Positions 11,701 to 21,753 of a DNA stretch of 64,000 bases are shown one piece after another. The position numbers and the translations under genes are program-made. The DNA comes from Selaginella moellendorffii (Eukaryota; Streptophyta; Lycopodiopsida; Selaginellales; Selaginellaceae). The stretch is taken from NCBI RefSeq assembly GCF_000143415.4, contig NW_003314367.1:214598-278597 (forward strand), in the 5' to 3' direction. Within the stretch, counting starts at the first letter, position 1. Every line of letters begins with the position of its first letter. A model generated the notes under the pieces. It did not search any database and was not told where the DNA came from. It worked only from the letters and a program-made list of their open reading frames with translations.

Positions 11701-11848
11701 GGTTTATTAGAACTTGTGTAATAAGAGTTTAAATATTGACAAAATGAAATTTGTTGCCATTGAAAGAGTAATGGGACTTAGCATAGAGGTGGATGAAGTC
11801 CTCTTTTGCTTTGTTGATATATTACTTAATTGTTATCTATCTTCATAG

Positions 11849-12889
11849 GAGCGACCTCGGTGGGTGAAGAAGTACCAAATGCAAAGGAACTCTTGGTTGG
11901 GAGGTCTTAGACCTCCTTAGCAAGTTGTGAAAAAAGCTAATGGGAATGGCACTTGCAGGTCGAACAGGCAAGCAGTTACGTTGACGAGTTTATGGCCTGG
12001 TATATGAAGATGCACGAGCTAGATATGTACCAGAGGATGCGTGAGAACAAGGAGTTAGTGCGACAATTTTACATTCTCAGTTATTTGAGTTCGAAAAGAA
12101 TGACATTCAGGCAAGTCTTTAATTGGTTTCTTTATTTATATTTATCTATTTATGGTTTTTCAAATGGAAAAATGATGCACTCCCTGAAAATTTTGGATGT
12201 ATGTGGAGCAGGCTCATGTGTGACATTAGCGATTTTGAAGTGTAGTACTGTCCTTTCTGGCTGGATTTCCTTCCCGGTGGCTGTCCGGAATGGGAGATGG
12301 CCAGCTACAAGATACACAAGTCAGCAAGATCGGCCACCAAGGGCAGCAAGGGCCAGGCTTTTTCTTCAGCCCCGTCGCCAGATCGGAAGAAGGTGATATG
12401 TTGAGGATGCTGATGCCAGAGAACGGAAACGGGAGTTGGGAAATCATTCATGCAGATTCAGGAAACCTTGCAGTCCAGTAGTACTTCAAAGCTGGGACCT
12501 TTTCCGCCAGGACTAAAGGAGCTTGAGGATTGGATTGTCAGTCACAGGTCAAGCTGAACTGTTCACTTTTTTGTGCAAAGTCTCTACCGAAATGTGTCCA
12601 GGGAGCTGTTCATCTTCTCATCATCGATTCGCCTACTAGATGCGTTGCTGAGCCGGGGGTGGTTGATCAGTATACGGAGTTCTCGGATGCTTTACTGAAG
12701 AACTTGGTGAACCCTGCTTTCGGGATACTAGACAGAGCTGGCTACATGGTGGTGTTTGTGCTATCGGATGATTTGCCGGCTTTGAATAACACTGCAGAAA
12801 CTTGCAAGCTGAAGTTCCTGCAGACAAACTACGTGCACACGGCAAGGTCCTGGGGATACCGTATTTTTAGAAAGGTTATTCTGAGTTAA
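11849..12889 (+). pseudogene. Unrecognised multi-exon gene, copy 2
   Basis: Exons in order: from 11,849, after cttcatag, reading ERPRWVKKYQMQRN; an exon with YVDEFMAWYMKMHELDMYQ (about 11,959-12,050); an exon with QGPGFFFSPV, GDMLRMLMPENGNGSW and, in another frame, FPPGLKELEDWIVSHR (about 12,300-12,545); and a last exon from about 12,588 with VHLLIIDSP, LLKNLVNPAFGILD and GYMVVFVLSDDLP. The hydrophobic-strand-DSP and GYMVVFV pattern recalls class I methyltransferases, but no SAM-binding glycine motif is seen, so this is speculation. A 2-bp deletion in the AGRPF segment (12,490s) and an in-frame TAG after LAVQ suggest decay. Confidence 0.5.
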
Positions 12890-12908
12890 ATGGCGACCAG
12901 CACAAATC

Positions 12909-12998
12909 GTTGATGTGGCAGGACTCGCTAACGTGGTGGGACTCGCTGATATGGCAGGACATGCTGATGTGGCGGGACTCACTGACACGGCAGGACTG
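12909..12998. repeat. 18-bp minisatellite, five units
   Basis: Five 18-bp units of the form gctgatatggcaggactc, with 2-5 differences between units. A degenerate unit follows near 13,055. The inverted copy is at 50,898-50,987. It lies just 3' of the unrecognised gene. Confidence 0.75.
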
Positions 12999-13803
12999 GA
13001 GAGCAGAGGTAAAACAAACTCTGTGTTGAGTTAAGTAGCGGCCAACACAAATCGCTGATGTGCCAGGACTCCTGGAAAGGTAACTCATCCTTTCGAAATT
13101 GGTACTTTTTAATGTGGAAAGCATCATTGCCATGTGTATTTTCGGTTCCCCCTACTCCAAGGTTGCAAAGAACAGGGACATCCTGAACACATGCTACACT
13201 CCTTGACGAGCCAGAAGATTTCCAGTTCCCATGGTATACTATTGTTTGTTAGCAGATAGCAGCGAAAATAGTTGAAGAGTTATGTTTATACTAGCAATTG
13301 CCAGCAAATGCTGGGTGGTTGGCAAATTTGATGCCATTTGAAGAGGTTTCCTGAGCTTAGCTATGTTTGCTATTTCAACTGAAAGACATTCTCTTGACAA
13401 AATGTGTTATAAGCATTATATAAGCTAGATTAGATCACTATTGAGTTGCATTCCTCCATTTTGAACACAAAAAGCCCAAAGAATACTTCCAAGTCCATCT
13501 TTGGTGCAGGTGTTGCTACTTGTTCCACAGCCCGCTAGAGAGGTTCCTGGGATGAGCTGAAAACCATTATATTGCAATGAGAGCTGCACTCAAGAAGCAA
13601 TAGGATGAAAAGTATACTTCTGCCATTAGCAACTTAATAGCATGTTGCCATAACTAAAATGGGACACCATCCAAGGCACACCAGTCAATGCTAGCTTTGT
13701 TGTGGTGTGCACTTGAAACTCACAATTGCAAGTCAAGGGTGGCTGAGTAGATAGTTTTGTGGAATCATGGTTATATTTAGAATTGTGCCATGTATTTGTC
13801 AAT

Positions 13804-16800
13804 CTACTTAAGAATTTCAGCATAGACTGTATTCACAGTGTAAAAGTGTTGATCATGTGGTATAAGATTGCCTTGAAGGGGGGTTACAAGCACTTGAACA
13901 CGAAGTTGTTCAAGTGATCTACACCTTGACAAAGCAACATAAAGTTGACCATGTGTGAAAACAAGTTGGGGGAGGTAAATGCCAACATGGTTGAAAGTTT
14001 GGCCTTGGGCTTTAGAAATAATTAAGCAATAACCCAGACGAACTGGGAATTGTCTTTGGGACATCTTGAAAGGGATTTCAATATCAGAAGATGTAAGGGT
14101 AATATGTGGAATAAAAACTCGCGATCCCTTGAATTGTCCCGTGATAATTTCACAATCTAAAACGTTTTGAAATGCTTGCTTGAGAATGAGGTGAGTGTCA
14201 TTGCATAAACCAATTTGTGGAGATATGTTCCTAAGAAGAATCAAAATCACATTTTTTTTTAGAATTAATTTGTGTGGTGGTAGTCCCGATGGGGTGATTG
14301 AATTTAAGAATTCAATTGGGAACTCTTTAGGGTGATATGAGTCAACCGTGTCAATGCTCAAATAAACATATGGATCACCTGGTAGTCTTCCAACAATGTT
14401 ATTATTTATTCTAAATGTGTCATCATTGAGTGGGGTGAGAATAACCTTTGATGTAGTTGTATAGGTATTTATAATATCATCGGTATTTGGGAAAACAAAG
14501 TTTACAATAGGTGTAGAGATAGATAATGCATGTGGTATTTTGATAATATTTGGTGGGAGACATGGCAACTGCAAACTACTATCATCATTGCCAAGTTTGA
14601 GAAGCCATTCAGAAAAACAAAGATTGCTTGAATGCATATTCTTTGTTAGTGTTAGTGTTGTAAAAAGTGACCATAGTCTATTCATTTTAATTGAGCTTGA
14701 AATAATAAAGGTTCTATGGCCATGGGGAACAACAGGAAAGGTTTGACGAAAGTCACCACTTGTAATCACTATAACGCCTCCAAATGGTTTAGAATTACAT
14801 TTGAGATGCTTTAAACATTTATCAACCACAGAGAAAGCATGTGTGTGGACCATACTAATTTCATCCCATGTGAGAACATTTGCTTGTTTAATGGTTTTTC
14901 CAATATCACTATTAATTGTTAAAGCAGAGACAGAAGTTTCATTTAAAGGAACAGGAAGTTTAAAAGTTGTATGTGTTGTTTGACCATATTTTAGCAAAAT
15001 GTTTGCAATCCCAGTCCATGCCATACTGATTACTTTTATTTTTTAAAATTGTAATGCTGTAATGATGGTATTAAGTAGAAAAGTTTTTCCAGTACCATCA
15101 ATAAAGAAACATTGATGTTGGTTAGTGTCAATGGCATTTATAATGAGTTCAAAAATATAACGTTATTCATAACTGAATTGATTTATGTTTGCATTTATTT
15201 GGTCTTGTGATGGGTCATGGATCTCTATATTAAGCATGTGTTTGATAATGGGAGTAAGAGTTGGGAGTGGTAAACCAAAATCACAATTAGATTTATTGTG
15301 TAGTTGGAATTTTGAATTAATATCGACTAAAACAATGTCAAAATAGTTTATATCATTTCTAGCATAATCCTCAAACATATCAATTTTGAATTGATCCCAT
15401 AATAGAATTGGATCTTTTGGTGAACAATACAAATAAATAAAAACAAATAATTGTCTTAATTGGGATGGCATTTTAAAAGTAGAAACTTCTTGCATGCAAT
15501 GTTGCCATTCTGAATCATCTGCTAAAAGTCCCATTGCCATAACTACTTGTTTAAAAGAGGAGAAAATAACATCTTTGACAGTACATATATCCTCAAATGA
15601 TATAACACCTTTTTTATGGAATAATATAAACCACAAGTGGTACAACTCATTATTAGAAGGAGATATGGAATACATTCTTGGTATGAGTTTAGCTTTTCGC
15701 TTGTGTAATTGCCATTTATGAGAGGATTTGTTATATGTGTAATGTAACGAAATTTGAGCATATGTATATTGCCTTGCATTAATATATTGCATGTTTAAAT
15801 TGAACTATTGTGTAAACATTGTTCCATTTTGAGTGGCTCTTTCTAGTGCTTCTTGTTCATGACTTGGTTTGAAATAGACATTTTGAAAATTGGGTAAATG
15901 AATTGGAAGGTGTATAATAGTTAGTGATTTATCATGCATACGAAACTTAAATATATGCCACATAGCTTCAGGAGCAGAAATATATCGAGCATCGACAAAA
16001 CTTGAGATTTCATCCCAATTTAAAGTCCCTCGTTCTTCAGATGCAATTAGGAATTCTAATGTTGCACAATCATAACCTTTGTATACATATTGAAATAAAT
16101 ATTTAATACTTTTAATAGAAGCGCAGATCTCTACATTAATGTGTGCTTTATATTTTTTACAAAGGTATTTATTATAAGGAACAACCCATCTATTGTCAAT
16201 AGTACAACCATTCTTTATGAAAATGCGTCTGTTATTGGGTCGGTAGTAATCAGGATAACCATCAACACAATAAATGGTTTCAACATTAAATTCTTTTGGA
16301 TAATTTTTAGAGCATTTATTATTTTCCATATAAGGGCTTCTAGGATTTAAATTACCATATAGACCATGTATCATATGATTTATAATTATGTTATGCAATT
16401 CTGGTTCTAGCAGTGGGTGTGGCAACTATGCGGTGACAAATTCATCAACCGAATCACGATTTCTTATCTTGTCTTCACTTGATAACATTGCTAAGAAATG
16501 ACAATGAGGCAAACCTCTTTTCTAGAATTCAATAACATAAACATATGCTATGCACTTCCCAAAAATTCCTTTGATACTTATGTCATGTAGGAATTCTTTA
16601 AGCTTTAAGTTGAAAACTCTTGAAATAAGATTAGGTCGATCCTCAGGTGATTCATTCAGTTGTAAGTTTTGCACAATTTCAGGCCACTTTGGGTTGTATG
16701 TAAATATAATAAATAAGTCAGATTTCCAAAATGTGTGACAATAGCAATAGCATCTTGATAATATTGTTGCATTACTCGTGGGCTACCAAGAAATGTAGAA

Positions 16801-18176
16801 GGCAAAATTATAACTTTTCCAGGTTCAGCATTATTAGTAACAACTCTGTTGCTAACATAGTCCATAATACCTGTGTAGTAATCCACTTTTAAGTGTTTTT
16901 GATAAGTACGAAAGAAATTAAGGTTGTTAGATTCAACCTTTACATATGCATCAACTATAAATTGTTGAGTGAGTTTCTCAGCATGTAGCAATTGATCATA
17001 AAGGAAAGAGTTGCCAATGCTATCTCGTTGAGATAATCAATATGCATAGTACTGGAGTAGCGTTACATGCAACTCATTGTGATAGATTTTTTCATGCCAA
17101 CCTTTATCACCAAATGGTAAAAGTAAAGGATAAACCATAGGATCATAATTTTCATTAAGAATAGAGATTTTTGTTGGCTGTGAGTTATATGGATGTATGC
17201 ATATTTCTCTATCAAGAGATGGCTCACCCTCATCAATAGTGAAAACAATAGCAACATCATTAGTCCGTGGTAAATTATAACAATGTAGATTAATACTTTC
17301 ACTTCTAACAATCATATAAACACCATGTTTTGGAGTTCCATTGCAAATTGAGCGATATTGTTCTTGTGATTCAAGATTATACATCATTTGAAAAGCTTGT
17401 GCATACGGGTTTATTGTTCTTAGCAATTTATCTAATTGTAATAATAAATTAGAATCACAATTTGTGTTGAATGGGTTTTGCTTTCTAATATTTGTAGCCT
17501 TAGATGCGTCAAGCATGTAAAGTTGTCCATATGATGGTGGCACGTTAGCAGCAGGATATGCTGTAGCAATATTGTGATAAATTTGACCATGTATTCTAAA
17601 GCAATATGAGCCTTTACCACTTAAATTATCAATATTATCACCCATTGATGCAAAAGCTAAAGCACTGTTGAAATTTCTTATGTTAATTTTAAAATTGAAG
17701 TTTTTATTTTCATTAAAAAGCATATGCAATATAGTAGGTAAAGATGAAAGTTGGGGAAGGGAAACCTTTCCATTCTGGCAGCACATTGATTTTGACTCAT
17801 TTTCAAAATGTAATGCACCACAAAAGACATATATGGATGACATATTTCCAATATTAAACGTATGTATTTTATGGTCATTATAATTCTTTTGATGTGCTAA
17901 TTTATAGACTGTATAACTGTGATGATTACATATATTTGTATTAGTTTCATTAGCATTTTCAAGGTTTATATTTGTATGACCTTCATCAGCATATGCTATG
18001 TTTGTATTAGCATTGTCAAGATTTGAAGTAATTTTTTCATTAGCATGTTCAAGGTCTAGATTAGTTTCTTCATTAGCATATGCAAGGTTGTTGTGAATAT
18101 GATTATATGTGCTAGTGTCAGTAATTGGAGGCAAATGGTGACGTATGCCTCTGAATACTTTGCAAAGCCAAGGCAT
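13804..18176 (-). pseudogene. Helitron Rep-helicase gene (nonsense-decayed)
   Basis: Segments in order: an Asn-rich repetitive N-terminus (18,176-17,900) and a Helitron-like N domain with CGALHFENESKSMCC and DPMVYPLLLPFGDKGWH (17,830-17,100). Next, the Rep HUH motif GLPHCHFLAM lies near 16,500, with the downstream tyrosine region KYLFQYVYKGYDCATLE at about 16,080. The Pif1-family helicase follows, with a Walker A remnant IDGTGKTFLLNT (about 15,100), Walker B LTWDEISM, GDFRQTFPVV, and the C-terminal SKAQGQTF and LYVALSRCRS. From 16,425 to 13,804 one frame is kept, broken only by stops near 15,806, 15,164 and 15,047. A frameshift lies between 16,656 and 16,425. Walker A appears three residues short compared with the usual GPGGTGKT. 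The gene is not functional but clearly diagnostic. Confidence 0.88.
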
Positions 18177-19420
18177 ATTTGCTAGGGATGATAAATGAGA
18201 TGAAATAACCTATCTAGTGTAAATATAAACTTAAAGCAAGAAGTAAAAAAAGAAAGTCAAAGCACTTATCTTAAAATTTTCAGAGATTCTAAGTAAAAGC
18301 CTGAACTCACATTCTTACACTGGAAAAAAAAAAAAAAAGACTATACAATGAGAGCACAATCTGTACACACCTTAATCTGTAAACAAAAGCAACCAATAAA
18401 ACCTTGGTGAGCAGCCGTGAGACGTGGGTGGAGTTTGCAAGTTAGAGAACTTACCTTGAGCTTGTTCTCTCTTGCAAAAGGACAGGGCTAATGGTTTTGG
18501 CCGTGAAGGCTAGCTCTGCCATTGGATAGCATCCACAAACCCAAATGAAGACGTCTCAAATTTTCACAGCACACAAAAATCCAGATTGTTGGGGTTGGGG
18601 GCCAAATTAGTGGCTGCCGGCCTGACGCTGAACACAGACCTCTACAGGAAAAAGCACAATTGCTGCAATTGCCACTGATCCAAGCAAGTGTTAGCTCAAT
18701 TGCGGCAGGGCATCTAGGGCGAGCTAAAAAGAACGGGCACAGGGGCAGGACACCACTGGTGACACATGTCACATGCCTATCTTGCCTCGCTTGGAGCCAA
18801 TGACCACCGGAGCTGTGGTGGCTCTCTCGCACTTACTGCACTTTTAAAAGCCTGAAACGCAGCTCCAAGGAAGTATGTGTATGTCGTTCTGCTGTCCAGA
18901 ATGGTGCCCTACTTGCCATCAAAAACTTCGGGCTTTAAGCGCAACAAATTCCTTTGAGCATCAAGTTGTATTAAGGACTGGAAAAAAAGACAAAGCTCCA
19001 CACCAGCACCCAACCTTAGCACTAACAGCAGCTCTGCGGAGAACAGCACCGAATTGTTCTCTAAGTTCGCAAGATCAGTGTCGCAAGGCTCCTCCTAGGA
19101 CGGGTTTCTCAGTGCTGGCCTCTTTAGCAGACTTAACAGGAGTGGTGGCGAGAGTGCCACCACCACCACCACCACCACTTAGACATAGTCTCTTTGTCAT
19201 TGTTGTGGAGAAGAAAAAAACTAGGATGATAGGAAAACTAATGCTTTGCTACTGTTGTTTATAGCTTTCAACTCTAACAAAGTCATAAAGAATGAACGAA
19301 TACCTACGATGGGGATCAGACGACGTAAAAACCATGTCTTTTGGAGGCTGAAAACCACTGAGTGTCATCGCACCACCCCTCTTGTCCATCCCTCCACTGC
19401 TGCCACTAGGTGGACCACTG
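18177..19420. other. H1 5' untranslated region without recognised genes
   Basis: This is the leader between the Rep start and the duplicated segments near the 5' end. It holds a 15-base A run (about 18,327), a (CCA)n tract near 19,157-19,178 and no open frame that I can support. Confidence 0.4.
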
Positions 19421-19423
19421 GGC

Positions 19424-19705
19424 CATTTACTCGCTCTCCTCTAGAGCTACGCCCTTTCCCTAAAGCAGCAGTGGAGATCCTCCATGCCAGGAGTGACGGT
19501 GGCAAGACTGTAGCTCCGGATCTGCTGCTGGTGCCTGTTCCTGCGGGGATTGCTGTGGCGATTGAGCAGGAGATCTCTGAGTGGAAGATCTCTGCCTAGG
19601 AGATCCGGGAGCCACAGCTTCACTGACCATTTACTCGAGTGCATCGCTCTCTTGCCCTTTCCCTAAAGCAGTGGCGCTCCACATCGAGAGTGACGGGGCG
19701 ATTTG
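19424..19705. repeat. Imperfect direct repeat in H1
   Basis: The string ccatttactcg followed by gccctttccctaaagcag occurs at about 19,424-19,466 and again at about 19,627-19,672, followed in both by related gagtgacgg text. The period is about 203 bp. It is probably a partial tandem duplication within captured or leader sequence. Confidence 0.5.
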
Positions 19706-20105
19706 TGCAGGAAAGACACATGTCGCTGTGCCTTCTTCTCCCGCCCCACGCAGCTTGGCCGACTCCCATTGGCAGAGAGCAAATATCAGAAAAATTTCTT
19801 GCGCAACCATGGCTACTGACCCTGGCCCGGGCCTGGGATCCAACGGTCGGGGAGCCTCCCTGCTATCACTAGATTATCTATCACAATAAGGAGGAGTTGC
19901 TGAAATTTCTGGGCTGCCAAATCCAGCCAATCGCAGCCGTCCGATGGGGGGTAACTGTAAAGGGGTTATTTCTTTAACCACATTTTAGTGAATAATCGCG
20001 CTGATGTTTGCTCTTGGCCAATGGGAGGCAGCCAAGCCATGTGGGGCAGGAGAGGAAGGCGCAGCGACCCGTGTCATATGCATGTGTTCTGTAACAGATC
20101 TTGCT
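19690..20105. repeat. Inverted similarity flanking the two Helitron 5' ends
   Basis: About 100 bp at 19,690-19,795 is the imperfect reverse complement of 20,000-20,105. Landmarks include TTTGCTCT, GCCAATGGGAG, GGCCAAGC, GTGGGGC and CAGCGAC. The H1/H2 junction (19,873-19,877) lies between them. The GCCAATGGGAG and CCGT-CGAT-type strings look like plant promoter elements, so both elements may carry a related captured promoter (inference). Confidence 0.65.
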
Positions 20106-20153
20106 GGAATTCCAGCCCTCCTGCTAGAGCTCGCAGAGAAAATCCAGTGCCGA

Positions 20154-20400
20154 TCAATGCAACCCGGGATTGTGGGCGATGCCAGTGATCACTGCTGTCC
20201 AGGAGACTAGATTTGGATCCAGCATGGCGCGGAAGATCGCGATCGCGGGGCTAAGATGGCCGAATTGGATGTAGCTCGTGAGGATGGTATTCCAGGACAC
20301 TGCGTTGCTCTCACTCGCCATGGAGAGGAGGATCTTTGCCTTGGGCAAATGCCCAAAATCCCAATCATTGATGTGTATGTCCAGATTGTGGATGTTCAGA
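20154..20400 (-). pseudogene. Captured PPR gene fragment
   Basis: The minus-strand frame contains ESNAVSWNTILTSYIQFGHL and DPNLVSWTAVITGIAHN, two PLS-type PPR helix pairs (the VSWN-I and VSWTA-I signatures). No start, no stop and no remaining repeats are present. It lies antisense relative to H2, as Helitron captures often do. Confidence 0.65.
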
Positions 20401-20989
20401 GGTGTGGTGGATCTTCTCCCAAATCGCAGTGAAACCGATCTTAGCGATGGCCGATGGGGATATGTTGAGTTCACATCTCTCGAAGCTTTCCACAAGGCAA
20501 ACCGGTGGCTAAACCAGAGGGGAAAAACTGAGAAGAAGATCCGCAGCTTGGAAGAGGAAAAGCGCGAGGAAACAGAAGAGGAGAAGCACGAGGAAAAGTC
20601 TTGGAGTGTTAGCGCGCTCCGGATTCTGATCAGACTCACCGAGCAGCTTTACGAGGAGCTCAACGGCAAATCCAGCGACCGAGAGAGGATCAAGCGAGCG
20701 CGGAAGATAATGTGGCTCCAGAAAATGCTGTATAGGATCTCGAGTGAGAGGAAACCGTGGAAGGAGCTTCAGTCCGGCGAGGTGGTCTTCGTGAAGGAGG
20801 CAAAAGAACTATATGATCGTGCAGGGAGAGATTTTGTTGCCGAATTCAAGAGGAGACAGGTAAGTTTGATATACCTTCCAGATTCCAGATGGCTGTTAGC
20901 TAATAATGTGTTTGTTGTAGAGAGCTGGAGTGAACGATGAGTGTTTGTTTTGTCGGAACCATGATGGCAAGAAGATGATCGGCCGGGCT
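20400..20989 (+). pseudogene. Captured two-exon fragment of an unknown charged protein
   Basis: An open exon runs to about 20,858 with RWGYVEFTSLEAFHKANRWL, a Glu/Lys-rich helix (EEEKREETEEEKHEEKSW) and IRLTEQLYEELNGK. It ends at RRQ before a gtaagt donor. An intron of about 60 bp ends in gttgtag, and the next exon reads RAGVNDECLFCRNHDGKK. No proper start codon is found: the frame continues upstream into the antisense PPR fragment. The family is not recognised. Splice signals and position in H2 suggest capture. Confidence 0.5.
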
Positions 20990-21029
20990 GGAGCGAACTC
21001 TAAGACGACTAGACCCTAGGTTTACCTGA

Positions 21030-21403
21030 GAAGAGAACACGAGAAAACTGTTCTAAGCACGTCGAAGAAACGAGAAATGAAGCTGGCTCCTAGCTCGAGA
21101 AGTTGGCTGCAAGGATTGGTCAACTGGAGGCCAGTGCTCGGACTCTAACATCGGAGAAGCCAACTCTCAAGAGTCAAATCCAGAAGTTGGATCCGGTAAG
21201 GCTGTCCATGATAGTAGTGAGGAACGACGTAAACCAGTGCCAGATGGCTGCAAGATGGCGAGAAGACAATATAGCTGAAGCTGCTTGTGACTGGGGTTTC
21301 AGATGGCTGCGGAGACTATAAGACAGACTATGCTAGACGTTCTCTCTCATCTGGTGGAATGAGGGAAGTGTTCGGACAGGAGCCCCAGGGGATAATGGCT
21401 GAT
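21030..21403 (+). pseudogene. Captured coiled-coil gene fragment, 5' part
   Basis: One frame reads EKLAARIGQLEASARTLTS and LKSQIQKLDP, a coiled-coil pattern. The fragment is cut by the Copia insertion and resumes after the 3' LTR at 25,914 (EHIEKRMAEFGSERQAWRSK and ALGDLNKELA in different frames, to about 26,105). No start and several frame breaks are present. The parent gene is not identified. Confidence 0.4.
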
Positions 21404-21410
21404 GGAGTCG

Positions 21411-21560
21411 TGTTGAGAGTGGCCCTGTGCCACGTGGCTAGTCCACGTGGAGAGACACGAGTCTTCACCGGTTCACCATGTCACACATATGTACATTTTC
21501 CATTCCATATATGCTATGACAGATCTTGAGCACCATCACACGGTTTCACCTTTCATTAGA
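21411..21560 (+). repeat. Copia 5' LTR
   Basis: Starts TGTTGAGAGTGG, ends CTTTCATTAGA and abuts the primer-binding site. It contains two CCACGTGG-like strings, of which the second is intact here and mutated in the 3' LTR. Confidence 0.9.
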
Positions 21561-21573
21561 TGGTATTGGAGCA
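21561..21573 (+). other. Copia primer-binding site
   Basis: TGGTATTGGAGC differs at two positions from the common plant Copia site TGGTATCAGAGC, complementary to initiator tRNA-Met. Confidence 0.7.
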
Positions 21574-21753
21574 ATGCCTGGGAGAGCAAGAAGAATTCGA
21601 AACCGTAGGATCAGGGCGACACTTGCTAGGGTGAATCGGAGCCTCGACAGAGGCGTGCCCTAATCCAAACGCTCCAGGCCTTGCAAGAGGCACTGGACGA
21701 CTAAGAACCTGGACCTAGACTTGAACGAGTGGTGGGATTGGGTGTCAGCACCC

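Larger units (their letters stand above)
13291..19873 (-). mobile_element. Helitron H1 (Rep/helicase-bearing)
   Basis: In minus orientation the element begins TCTAGTGATAGC at 19,873 and ends with a 6-bp hairpin (CCAGCATTTGCTGG), six bases and CTAG at 13,291. It lies between host A and T. These are the Helitron rules: 5' TC, 3' hairpin plus CTRR, and AT target without duplication. The decayed Rep-helicase gene is encoded in the element's own orientation, with helicase toward the 3' end, as in canonical Helitrons. The 3' boundary is supported by the empty site at 50,504/50,505. The 5' boundary is inferred from the same site plus the TC rule. Confidence 0.8.

Noticed and set aside
12909-12998. 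CRISPR-like array
   Set aside because: The units are contiguous 18-bp tandem repeats without spacers, in plant DNA.
12636-13133. Minus-strand frames rich in ATSACPAISASP-type repeats
   Set aside because: This is translation of the 18-bp minisatellite; no coding context.
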